Below are positions 1-6,280 of a stretch of DNA of 13,387 nucleotides, one piece after another. A program made the translations under genes and the position numbers. Under the pieces are notes generated by a model, which was not told the DNA's origin, searched no databases, and saw only the letters and a program-made list of their open reading frames with translations. This DNA comes from Dehalococcoidia bacterium (GTDB taxonomy: Bacteria > Chloroflexota > Dehalococcoidia > GIF9 > AB-539-J10): assembly GCA_023229725.1 (NCBI GenBank), contig JALNYR010000034.1, positions 1 through 13,387 on the forward strand, written 5' to 3'. The stretch's first letter is position 1. The number at the start of each line of letters is the position of its first letter.

Positions 1-1
1 A

Positions 2-937
2 CATCTATCTCGACTCACGTCGGTGGTACTGGCGGGCATCCTGGGAATCGCGGTACTCGCACCATCGGTCGCGCTTGCTGCCGACACACTGTCGGGAGAG
101 CTGCGCCCCGACAGAATTACCGTGAGCGCCAAGTACCCGTCGGTGACCGGCTCAGCCCACACCACGTTCATGTTCGCTGTGGACCTGAAGTACGAGTTGA
201 CTGACCTCGATCCCGTCATGGGCGACTACGACACGGGCCGTTTGCAGCGCAAAGTGTTTGACATCGACCTCTCCTGTCCACCCGGGTGGGAGGTATTTGT
301 TGCCGAGTCGAGTTGGCAACTCACCACCAGGCTGTCGTCCGTGAGCCTGCAGGCTCTCGGAATGCCTCAGTCGCTCGTCGTGGTGGCCAATGCACCCTAC
401 TGGGAGAACCCGGCCCCCGGCGACTATCCCATCAAGATCGAAGTGTCATCGGGCGAATTGACGTCCTCCGTCGACCTGACCGCGACCATCACAGCGTGGT
501 ATGGCTTGAAGGTAACCACGTCGTCGGAGCGTCTGAATGTGAAGACCACCTCCGGCGAGCCCGCGTCGCTGGGCCTGGTCGTTGCCAACACTGGACACGC
601 CACGCTCGACACGGTCAATATGTCGTCGGTCAGGCCGGAAGGAATTGCCAACGAGAACTGGACCGTCAAGTACGAGCCGGAGACTATCGAATCACTGGAA
701 CCGGGCACGAGCCGCGACGTCAGTGTCGTCATCACGCCGCCCTCCAAGACGATTTCGGGCGACTACACAGTGACGCTGGACATCGGCGGCAAGCCCTCTC
801 TCAGCCAGGTGCCTCCATCCCTCGACATCAGGGTGTCCGTGGCGACGAAGACATCCTGGCTGGCCATTGGTCTGCTGCTCGTCCTGGCGACCGTCGCGGG
901 CATCATCTATGCCTTTGGCGCGGTGCGTCAGCGGTAG
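2..937 (+). CDS. Exported NEW3-domain protein with C-terminal membrane anchor (5' end outside window)
   Basis: The first in-window start is GTG at 23, but the frame is open to the window edge and the codons before it add an Arg-containing stretch ahead of the hydrophobic segment. A start upstream of the window is therefore more likely. Residues below are counted from the GTG. Residues 1-20 look like the h-region and cleavage site of a Sec signal (VALAA). Residues about 178-255 (LGLVVANTGHATLDTV, then LEPGTSRDVSVVITPP and GDYTVTLDI) resemble the NEW3 / NPCBM-associated immunoglobulin-like domain. Residues 279-299 form one transmembrane helix followed by a short basic tail (VRQR). The bulk of the protein would lie outside the membrane. 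Proteins of this layout often sit beside ABC exporters, but no such neighbour is visible here, so the function is unknown. The fold assignment is moderately sure. Confidence 0.75.
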   Translation, partial: HLSRLTSVVLAGILGIAVLAPSVALAADTLSGELRPDRITVSAKYPSVTGSAHTTFMFAVDLKYELTDLDPVMGDYDTGRLQRKVFDIDLSCPPGWEVFVAESSWQLTTRLSSVSLQALGMPQSLVVVANAPYWENPAPGDYPIKIEVSSGELTSSVDLTATITAWYGLKVTTSSERLNVKTTSGEPASLGLVVANTGHATLDTVNMSSVRPEGIANENWTVKYEPETIESLEPGTSRDVSVVITPPSKTISGDYTVTLDIGGKPSLSQVPPSLDIRVSVATKTSWLAIGLLLVLATVAGIIYAFGAVRQR

Positions 938-1237
938 TCTTGGCGGCCCCATGCGGTCCGCGCATCGCGCGGAAGCCATCAAGCACCGGGCGGAGCGGCA
1001 GGTGCGAGTGGATGCCGGTGTGCGTGGACGCGCGTCTCCGCCGCCAGTGGGCTGTCGAGTGCAGGAGTGGCCTGCCCGGAGTCACGGCACTCTGCCGACA
1101 GCGAACGAACTCACCGCCTCCCACAGCTTCGACGCTGTCTGTGGTCGGCCGCTGGGAGCCGGGCAAGACCCACGCACCGTGACTTGTGATCGATTCGCAG
1201 GCAGGCCTGACGAAGAGCGGCAGCCTCCCCTCCTCCT
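938..1237. other. Intergenic stretch between convergent genes; no gene seen
   Basis: These 300 bases lie between the NEW3-type protein gene (+) and the YIP1 gene (-). Open frames crossing it are Arg-rich, have no recognisable domains and are continuations of shadow frames. The only structure noted is a 6-bp GC inverted repeat with a 3-nt loop (CCGCGC atc GCGCGG) at 958-972. It lies just past the stop of the first gene and has no U tract. It may help end transcription, but the evidence is weak. Confidence 0.4.
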
Positions 1238-1801
1238 CTAGACGAGGATGGGAGCACTTCCCAGCAGCGCCGCCAGTCCGAAGATGAGAAACATGTAGGC
1301 CAACCAGCCTACAATGGCCGTCACTATCGCGCGTCCGGTCGAGAAGTCCAGCGCCTGCCTGATTGCCACGACGGTGGCAATCAGCATCCAGACGTAAGCA
1401 ATGACGGTGATGACGCCGCCCGCGACTGGCATGAACGCGAAGACGCGAAGCAGACCGGGGGAGTTGGCAAAGCCCATCGTGCGCAGTAGCTCGCCCCACG
1501 TAGATGACGTGTGCGGCCCCTTGAGGATGCTGACGCCCAGCACGTAGGCGAAGAAGGCCCACAGCAGCCAGCCGGCGATGGCCGTCCCGAGGCCGAACAT
1601 CAGCCCCCATGTGAAGTCGGCCGCTCCTCCGCCCGAGAGCGCGTCAATTCCGGAGCCGACACCGGTGGCGATGCTGACCAGCACCACCGCAACCACAGCT
1701 TGACCGGTTGCAGACGTGTCCGCTTCCACTTCTTCGTACAGGCCGGGCGCCAGCTGCGAAGCCCTCAGCATGCGGTTGAAAAGGGATGTCGATGCGGCCA
1801 A
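1238..1801 (-). CDS. YIP1-family integral membrane protein
   Basis: A 187-residue hydrophobic protein with about four predicted membrane segments (residues about 33-50, 66-90, 114-145 and 157-181) and a short soluble N-terminus. The block GFANSPGLLRVFAFMP (110-125) and the following ALDFSTGRAI (150-159) match the pattern of bacterial YIP1-domain proteins. Their biochemical role in bacteria is not known. The start is TTG, chosen because a near-perfect GGAGGT lies 5 nt upstream. The first internal ATG (residue 11) has no such site. The gene is divergent from the DegV gene, with 191 bp between them. The family call is fairly sure; the role is open. Confidence 0.8.
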   Translation of the reverse strand: MAASTSLFNRMLRASQLAPGLYEEVEADTSATGQAVVAVVLVSIATGVGSGIDALSGGGAADFTWGLMFGLGTAIAGWLLWAFFAYVLGVSILKGPHTSSTWGELLRTMGFANSPGLLRVFAFMPVAGGVITVIAYVWMLIATVVAIRQALDFSTGRAIVTAIVGWLAYMFLIFGLAALLGSAPILV

Positions 1802-1806
1802 TCCTC

Positions 1807-1812
1807 ACCTCC
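1807..1812 (-). promoter_or_regulatory. Ribosome binding site that decides a TTG start
   Basis: GGAGGT on the minus strand, 5 nt before TTG at 1801. It supports TTG rather than the downstream ATG as start of the YIP1-family gene. Confidence 0.75.
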
Positions 1813-1992
1813 GTCGAAGCTTGTCTATCCTAACTCGCCCGCCATGGGCAATCAATGCCGCTCTGAGACGGAATCGCGCGAGGGGGAGAGCAGGGCAAGA
1901 TCTCACGTAGAGCGAGTACCCGCGCTAGAATGGGGACGATTCCTGTTGGACCGAGTACCCGACGGCGGACTCGGTGTACGTGGCATGACGCT

Positions 1993-2850
1993 ATGAACGA
2001 CATCGCAGTTGCGACTGACAGCGTGGCCTGCCTGCCTGAAGCTCTTGCCACTCAGCATGCCATCCGCGTCATCCCCGTCCGGGTCACCGTCGGCGATTCC
2101 GTGTACGAGGACTCGGTCGACGACCTCCCGCCGGACGTCGTCCGCCGATTGCAGTCGGAGCCGCTCATCGATACAACCCCGTGGCCGCCCGAGCACTACT
2201 ACCGCATCTATCTGGAGCTGGCCCGCACCGCCGGTTGCATCCTGCACGTCGCCGCATTCTCCCGGTTCACGTCGACAAGCGAACTGGCAAGGGTCGGAGC
2301 AGCGATGGCGCAAGCGAAGCTGCAAGGGCTTCGCGTGGAACTCCTCGACTCTGCAAGCACCGGCATGGGACAGGGTTTCGTTGCACTTGCGGCCGCCCGT
2401 GAGGTTGCACGCGGCGGCGACTTCCAGGCGGTAGTGGAGGTTGCCGAGCGGGTCCGGGCGAGCGCCCGTTCCGTCTTTGCACTCGAATCCCTCGGATATC
2501 TCGCGCGCACAGGCCGCGTCGGACGCCTCTACGGATGGGCAAGTTCGATGCTGAAGGTCACGCCGGTGGTGGGGCTGTATGCCGGCGCGGAGCACCCAAT
2601 TGCGCTCGTGAGGTCACCGGCGCAGGCCGCAAGACGCCTGCTCGCCTTCGTCGAACAGCACGCCCCGCAAGGTGCGCGGCTGCACGTGGCAATCATGGAC
2701 TCGGGGCGCCCCGGCGAAGCTGCCGAGCTGGCCCGGGTGCTCCGCAACCGACCGCACGTCGTCGAATGCCACACCGTCAGCTTCACCCCTGTGATGCAGC
2801 TTGTGGCAGGTCCCGGCGTCCTCGGGGTGGCTTTCTACCCCGAGCAGTAG
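1993..2850 (+). CDS. DegV family fatty-acid-binding protein
   Basis: A 285-residue two-domain DegV protein. DegV/FakB-type proteins bind a fatty acid in a buried pocket and, in Firmicutes, present it to the kinase FakA. Visible marks are the N-terminal IAVATDSVACLP (4-15), FTSTS (92-96) as the lipid-carboxylate-binding region, DSASTGMGQG (119-128), and LGYLARTGRVGRL (167-179) leading to KVTPVVGL, which corresponds to the family's 'KP' block. The frame is open 21 codons further upstream. The ATG at 1993 is chosen because the DegV alignment begins exactly there and the upstream residues are Arg-rich and unlike the family. No clear Shine-Dalgarno precedes it. A TAGAAT box at 1926-1931 could be its -10, but I find no good -35. 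No FakA homologue is in view, so the partner and lipid are unknown. Confidence 0.88.
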   Translation: MNDIAVATDSVACLPEALATQHAIRVIPVRVTVGDSVYEDSVDDLPPDVVRRLQSEPLIDTTPWPPEHYYRIYLELARTAGCILHVAAFSRFTSTSELARVGAAMAQAKLQGLRVELLDSASTGMGQGFVALAAAREVARGGDFQAVVEVAERVRASARSVFALESLGYLARTGRVGRLYGWASSMLKVTPVVGLYAGAEHPIALVRSPAQAARRLLAFVEQHAPQGARLHVAIMDSGRPGEAAELARVLRNRPHVVECHTVSFTPVMQLVAGPGVLGVAFYPEQ

Positions 2851-2874
2851 AATCCAGGCACTACCGGACGACAA

Positions 2875-2908
2875 GAGGCGCGCGCCGGCAACATCCGGCG
2901 CGCGCCTC
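2875..2908. terminator. Bidirectional GC-rich hairpin between convergent degV and rplL
   Basis: A perfect 14-bp inverted repeat (2875-2888 with 2895-2908; arm GAGGCGCGCGCCGG) around a 6-nt loop CAACAT. It sits 24 bp after the DegV stop and 26 bp after the rplL stop. There is no long U run on either side (only CTGTTAC on + and TTGTCGT on -). It is positioned as a shared terminator, or as an mRNA 3'-end stabilising stem. Confidence 0.75.
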
Positions 2909-2934
2909 CTGTTACATGCTGACGCGAAGCGCGG

Positions 2935-3354
2935 CTACTTGACTTCGACGGTCGCGCCTGCCGCCTCAAGCTTCGACTTGATGGTAGCAGCCTCGTCCTT
3001 CGAAACGGCTTCCTTGACATTCTGAGGCGCGCCCTCGACCAGGTCCTTGGCCTGTTTGAGGCCGAGGTCGGTCACCTCACGGACTGCCTTGATGACCTCG
3101 ATCTTCTTCTCACCGATGGCCTTGAGGACAACCGTGAACTCGGTCTTCTCTTCCTCTTCCTCGGCGGCCTCAGCGGCTGCACCACCGGCGGCCGCGGGCG
3201 CGGCGGCGGCAACGGCCACAGGAGCGGCGCTAACACCAAACTCTGTCTCAAGCGCCTTCACCAGTTCGGACAACTCGACGACCGTCATCTGCTTGACGGC
3301 GGCGATAATCTCGGCGACGCCGAGCCCCGCGGACTCTTTCTTTTCGGGTGACAT
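2935..3354 (-). CDS. rplL: 50S ribosomal protein L7/L12
   Basis: The multicopy stalk protein that recruits translation factors (EF-Tu, EF-G, IF2) to the ribosome. It is 139 residues, somewhat longer than the usual 120-130. Order: N-terminal dimerisation and L10-binding helices (about 9-40, VAEIIAAVKQMTVVELSELV), an Ala/Pro/Gly hinge (43-65) running into an acidic run of five Glu (65-69), then the conserved C-terminal domain (71-139) with EKTEFTVVLKAIGEKKIEVIK and GLKQAKDLVEGAPQ, the factor-binding helix. AAGGAGG lies 6 nt before the ATG. It follows rplJ by 14 bp. It is the last gene of the cluster: the next element is a terminator-like hairpin, not rpoB. Confidence 0.97.
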   Translation of the reverse strand: MSPEKKESAGLGVAEIIAAVKQMTVVELSELVKALETEFGVSAAPVAVAAAAPAAAGGAAAEAAEEEEEKTEFTVVLKAIGEKKIEVIKAVREVTDLGLKQAKDLVEGAPQNVKEAVSKDEAATIKSKLEAAGATVEVK

Positions 3355-3368
3355 ATCAATCCTCCTTG

Positions 3369-3887
3369 CTATTGAGCGAGCGATTCAATCCGTGCCTGGA
3401 GAACATTGCGCAAGCCCTGCAGGGGCCACGAAAGAGCCCGGTGCAGTTTGGTGACTGGCGCATTCAACTGTGCGGCCAACTGGGCCACGAGGACTTCCCT
3501 GGACGGGAGGTCGGCAAGAGCGAGCACCTGCGCAGCCGTCAATACTCGCGTGCCGAGCAGTCCACCGCGAACCTGGATGGGCGATTCCTTGCTCTTCATC
3601 TGCTGGCGGAATGCGCGGGCGGCCGCCACAGCGTCGGAGGCGAACCCGAGCGCCATCGCTCCCTCAAGTATCTCGGTCACGGCGGTTCGTCCCGTCTGCT
3701 CAGCAGCCACACGCACGAGCGTGTTCTTGACGACGTGGTATTTTATGCCGGCATCCGCAAGCGCCCACCGCATCTCAGAGAGCGTCTGCGCGGTCGACCC
3801 CTGGTACGTCGTCGAAACCACGAACTGGCGGTTAGCGAGCTCCTCCGCTAGCCGAGCGATCGTCTCCGACTTCTTCTCTTTCTGCAT
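3369..3887 (-). CDS. rplJ: 50S ribosomal protein L10
   Basis: The base of the L7/L12 stalk, binding 23S rRNA together with L11 and carrying L12 dimers on its C-terminal helix. 172 residues, a normal length. Family marks are the N-terminal KSETIARLAEELA, then FVVSTTYQGSTAQTLSEMR, and the conserved YHVVKNTLVRVAAEQTG (about 50-66). The C-terminal part REVLVAQLAAQLNAPVTKLHRAL is the start of the L12-docking helix. The start ATG is preceded by a GGACGGAG-type site. Expression is set by the L10-type leader and intrinsic attenuator directly upstream; in other bacteria the L10(L12)4 complex binds this leader to repress its own operon. That autoregulation is inferred here from the RNA structure. Confidence 0.97.
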   Translation of the reverse strand: MQKEKKSETIARLAEELANRQFVVSTTYQGSTAQTLSEMRWALADAGIKYHVVKNTLVRVAAEQTGRTAVTEILEGAMALGFASDAVAAARAFRQQMKSKESPIQVRGGLLGTRVLTAAQVLALADLPSREVLVAQLAAQLNAPVTKLHRALSWPLQGLRNVLQARIESLAQ

Positions 3888-3902
3888 TGCTCCGTCCTAT
3901 TC

Positions 3903-3939
3903 AAAAAAAATGCCCTGCGCCAATAACAAGGCTGCAGGG
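3903..3939 (-). terminator. Intrinsic attenuator in the rplJ leader
   Basis: Read on the minus strand: CCCUGC, one unpaired A, GCC, loop UUGUUAUU, GGC, GCAGGG, then CA and eight U (T8 at 3910-3903). That is a 9-bp stem with a single bulge and a canonical U tract, 15 nt before the rplJ start codon. The left arm CCCUGC (3934-3939) can instead pair with the upstream GCGGG (3945-3949), so terminator and antiterminator are mutually exclusive. This points to conditional attenuation rather than constitutive termination. Confidence 0.88.
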
Positions 3940-4003
3940 ACGTTCCCGCGCCTCTGCAGGCATCATTTAAGCCCCGTCAGGGGCGCCTGCTGTCACCGGC
4001 GAC
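3911..4003 (-). promoter_or_regulatory. Ribosomal protein L10 leader RNA (cis-regulatory)
   Basis: The minus-strand transcript between the extended -10 promoter and rplJ has the L10-leader signature. GCAGGC (3985-3990) pairs with GCCUGC (3956-3961), and inside this GCCCC/GGGGC (3980-3984 with 3971-3975) forms a capped helix. The one-sided internal loop UUAAAUGAU lies at 3962-3970. The motif run ACAGCAGGCGCC ... CUUAAAU ... CCUGC-AGAGG is the conserved core recognised in L10 leaders, where the L10-L12 complex binds at the asymmetric bulge. Downstream the RNA runs into the attenuator, giving a plausible protein-to-terminator switch. Recognition is from memory of the family consensus. Confidence 0.85.
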
Positions 4004-4009
4004 TTGCCT

Positions 4010-4018
4010 ATTGTAACA
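4010..4018 (-). promoter_or_regulatory. Extended -10 promoter for rplJ-rplL
   Basis: TGTTACAAT on the minus strand: a -10 TACAAT (4010-4015) with the TGn extension, just past the rplA stop. No convincing -35. The predicted start near 4003 places the whole L10 leader in the transcript. Confidence 0.5.
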
Positions 4019-4028
4019 GATAGTTGCT

Positions 4029-4739
4029 CTACTCGACGAGGGCCGATGCCGCCTTCAAGTCCAGAGACACGCCAGGTCCCATCGTCGATGTCAATGTTAC
4101 GCTCTTGATGTACTGCCCCTTCGCTCCGGCGGGCTTCGCCTTCACGATGGCATCGATGACGGCACTGAGGTTCTCCACAAGCATGGTCTTCTCAAAGCTG
4201 ACCTTGCCGATAGTGAAATGGATGATTGCGGTCCTGTCCAGGCGGAACTCCGCGCGACCCTTACGGGCATCTGTAATAGCCCGGGCGAGGTCATCGGGCT
4301 GCACCACGGTGCCTGACTTCGGGTTCGGCATGAGGCCCTTGCGGCCAAGGATCTTACCCAGCTTCGCCACCTTCGGCATCATGTCGGGAGTGGCCATGGC
4401 CATATCGAACTCCAGCCAGCCCTCCTCGATCTGCTTGACGATGTCGTCGGCGCCGACGCTGTCCGCTCCCGCGTCCTGGGCGGCCTTGGCGTTGGCTCCC
4501 TGTGCGAAAACGAGCACCCTGACGCGCTTGCCAAGGCCGTGAGGCAATATGGCCACGCCCCTCACCTGCTGGTCGGCACTGCGGGGGTTGAGACCCATCC
4601 GCATGTGAACCTCTACCGTTTCGTCGAACGCAGCGTACGCGGCCTTCTTGACCAACTCCACGGCCTCATCGGGCATATAGGCCTTGTCCGCAGTGACAAG
4701 CGCCGCTGCTGCGTTGTATTTCTTACCATGCACTGTCAT
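4029..4739 (-). CDS. rplA: 50S ribosomal protein L1
   Basis: Forms the L1 stalk that handles the E-site tRNA; in many bacteria it also represses the L11-L1 operon. 236 residues, close to the usual 229-235. Marks: GKKYNAAAALV at the start, MGLNPRSADQQVRGVAILPHGLGK (about 47-70; the classical NPRKADQxVRG block), and ILGRKGLMPNPKSGTVV (about 129-145), the rRNA-binding signature, followed by the FTIGK segment. A GGGGAG lies 9 nt before the ATG. It follows rplK by 36 bp. No separate L1-binding leader could be made out because nusG and rplK are only 2 bp apart; if L1 autoregulation exists, its site must be elsewhere. Confidence 0.97.
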   Translation of the reverse strand: MTVHGKKYNAAAALVTADKAYMPDEAVELVKKAAYAAFDETVEVHMRMGLNPRSADQQVRGVAILPHGLGKRVRVLVFAQGANAKAAQDAGADSVGADDIVKQIEEGWLEFDMAMATPDMMPKVAKLGKILGRKGLMPNPKSGTVVQPDDLARAITDARKGRAEFRLDRTAIIHFTIGKVSFEKTMLVENLSAVIDAIVKAKPAGAKGQYIKSVTLTSTMGPGVSLDLKAASALVE

Positions 4740-4775
4740 TGTCTGCTGCTCCCCTTGCGCGCCTGGAATGCGTCG

Positions 4776-5204
4776 CTACTCTTCGACGGCCACGCCCATG
4801 CTGCGGGCGGTCCCGGCCACGATTCTGGCCGCGGCGTCCGCATCCCTGGCGTTGAGGTCCTTCATCTTGGTCTTGGCAACCTGGTAGAGCTGGTCGTGCG
4901 TCAGAGTGCCGACGGACTGCCTGGCCGGAGTGCCGCTACCCTTCTCGATACCGAGCGTGCGTCGCACGAGGTCGGACACAGGCGGCTGCTTCGTCACAAA
5001 CGTGAACGACCGATCGTGGTAGATGGTAATCTCGGCCGGAATGATGAAACCTTCCTGCGAAGCGGTTCGTTCGTTGTACTCTTTGCAGAACTGCATGATG
5101 TTCACGCCGTGCTGGCCGAGCGCCGGTCCAATCGGCGGGGCGGGCGTCGCCTTCCCCGCGTTTATCTGCAGTTTGACGATAGCGGTAACTTTCTTCTTAG
5201 CCAT
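4776..5204 (-). CDS. rplK: 50S ribosomal protein L11
   Basis: Binds the GTPase-associated region of 23S rRNA next to L10 and is needed for RelA-type stringent signalling and thiostrepton sensitivity. 142 residues, exactly the usual size. N-terminal domain: KKVTAIVKLQINAGKATPAPPIGPALGQ contains the PPIGPALGQHGVNIMQFCKEYN signature (residues about 23-44). The C-terminal rRNA-binding domain includes TKQPPVSDLVRR and the end GTARSMGVAVEE. The start is 2 bp after the nusG stop, so the two are probably translationally coupled. The nearest GGAG is 11 nt upstream, inside the end of nusG. Confidence 0.97.
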   Translation of the reverse strand: MAKKKVTAIVKLQINAGKATPAPPIGPALGQHGVNIMQFCKEYNERTASQEGFIIPAEITIYHDRSFTFVTKQPPVSDLVRRTLGIEKGSGTPARQSVGTLTHDQLYQVAKTKMKDLNARDADAAARIVAGTARSMGVAVEE

Positions 5205-5206
5205 TC

Positions 5207-5731
5207 CTACAATTTCTCCACAGAGAGGAAGTCCAGTTCAACGGGGGTCTCGCGACCGAAGAGCGAGAGCGACACGATTGCCTTGCCCTTCTCCCCGTTC
5301 ACTTCCTCGACCTTGCCAATGAAATCGATGAACGGACCATTGGTAACACGCACGCTGTCGCCCTTCTTGAAGGCGACCTTCACTTCGGTAGGCGAGTCCT
5401 GCATACGCTGCAGGATAGTATCCGCCTCCGCCTCGACGAGAGGCGTCGGCTTGACGCCGGTGCTGACGAAACCCGCGACGCCGGGCGTGTTGCGGACGAT
5501 GTCCCAGCTCTCTTCGTCCAGGTTCATCTGAACCATGATGTAGCCGGGAAAGGCTTTTCGGACGGCGGTGCGTCGCTTTCCGCCGCGAATCTCCATCTCA
5601 TTCGTCGTCGGGACGACGACGGAGAAGATCTTGTCGCCGCAGTCCATGTACTTCACGCGCTGCTCGAGGTTGCGCTTTGCACGGTCCTCACGGCCGGACG
5701 AGACGTACAACAAATACCATTGACCTGCCAT
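5207..5731 (-). CDS. nusG: Transcription termination/antitermination factor NusG
   Basis: NusG clamps elongating RNA polymerase and can link it to Rho or to the ribosome. 174 residues, the compact two-domain form without an insertion. The NGN domain spans about 3-115 with QWYLLYVSSGREDRAKRNLEQR and the conserved AFPGYIMVQMNLDEESWDIVRNTPGVAGFV region (60-89). The KOW domain is at 121-174 (FKKGDSVRVTNGPFIDFIGKV, then SLFGRETPVELDF). AGGA lies 6 nt before the ATG. It starts 7 bp after secE, the almost universal secE-nusG pairing. Confidence 0.97.
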   Translation of the reverse strand: MAGQWYLLYVSSGREDRAKRNLEQRVKYMDCGDKIFSVVVPTTNEMEIRGGKRRTAVRKAFPGYIMVQMNLDEESWDIVRNTPGVAGFVSTGVKPTPLVEAEADTILQRMQDSPTEVKVAFKKGDSVRVTNGPFIDFIGKVEEVNGEKGKAIVSLSLFGRETPVELDFLSVEKL

Positions 5732-5738
5732 GCACGTC

Positions 5739-6110
5739 CTATCCGTTGAGAAGCAAGAGACCCATCAGTTTCAGAAAGACGAAGTCAATTCCGCCAAGAA
5801 GCGCCCCCACGATCACGCAGACCGCACCCACCAGGAGGCTGAGGCGAAGCGCCTCGCGCCTCGTCGGCCAGTGCGCCTTCCGCAACTCCTGAAAGGCATC
5901 GACGAAGAAACGCAGCCTGGACGGCTTCTTCGTCAGCACAGGCGCGGCCTTGGTGGCCTTCAGCTTCTTGCTGTCCTTGGACTCCTTGGGAGGAGCTGCC
6001 GGCTCAACAACGGCAACCGCTGCCGGCTGTTCAGCCTCAGTGGACGGTGTCGCCTCGGTGTGAGCGGATGTGCCGCCGGTCCCCTTGCGTTTCTTCTCTT
6101 TCAATGCCAT
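5739..6110 (-). CDS. secE: Preprotein translocase subunit SecE
   Basis: The essential small subunit that clamps SecY in the inner membrane. The C-terminal half is a standard one-helix SecE: amphipathic ELRKAHWPTRREAL (75-88, with the WPTRREA motif) followed by one transmembrane segment (about 89-118). At 123 residues it is about twice the minimal 60-residue form. The extra length is an N-terminal Lys/Ala/Pro/Glu-rich, probably disordered cytoplasmic tail (1-60). It starts 2 bp after rpmG with no strong Shine-Dalgarno, suggesting coupling. Confidence 0.94.
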   Translation of the reverse strand: MALKEKKRKGTGGTSAHTEATPSTEAEQPAAVAVVEPAAPPKESKDSKKLKATKAAPVLTKKPSRLRFFVDAFQELRKAHWPTRREALRLSLLVGAVCVIVGALLGGIDFVFLKLMGLLLLNG

Positions 6111-6112
6111 GT

Positions 6113-6280
6113 CTACTTCGTCTCACGGTGCTCAGTGTGCGTCCGACACCTGGGGCAGAATTTCTTGAGTTCCAGCCGCCCAGAATCGTTCTTCTTGTTC
6201 TTCTCGCTCGTGTAGGTGCGCTCCTGGCACACGGTGCAGGCCATCTGAATCACGAGACGCTGTTCGCCCTTCTTAGCCAT
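6113..6280 (-). CDS. rpmG: 50S ribosomal protein L33, zinc-binding (C+) form
   Basis: A 55-residue protein. It begins MAKKGEQRLVIQMACTVCQE and ends FCPRCRTHTEHRETK, so it holds two CxxC pairs (C15/C18 and C42/C45) for one zinc, plus the family segment TYTSEKNKKN. L33 sits near the E site of the 50S subunit. Its ATG directly abuts the tuf stop codon (TAG then ATG, no spacer) and secE begins 2 bp after its stop, so tuf, rpmG and secE are probably translated as a coupled block. The four cysteines mean it is not the zinc-free (C-) paralogue expressed under zinc limitation in some bacteria. Confidence 0.95.
   Translation of the reverse strand: MAKKGEQRLVIQMACTVCQERTYTSEKNKKNDSGRLELKKFCPRCRTHTEHRETK

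Noticed and set aside
286..1182. 298-codon open frame on + extending into the 938-1237 gap
   Set aside because: It overlaps the NEW3 gene in another frame; Arg/His-rich composition typical of an off-frame reading.
938..1237. Possible small gene in the first intergenic gap
   Set aside because: No frame with a binding site, plausible composition or domain was found.
4539..5531. 330-codon open frame on +
   Set aside because: Antisense to rplA, rplK and nusG, which are certain; no motifs.
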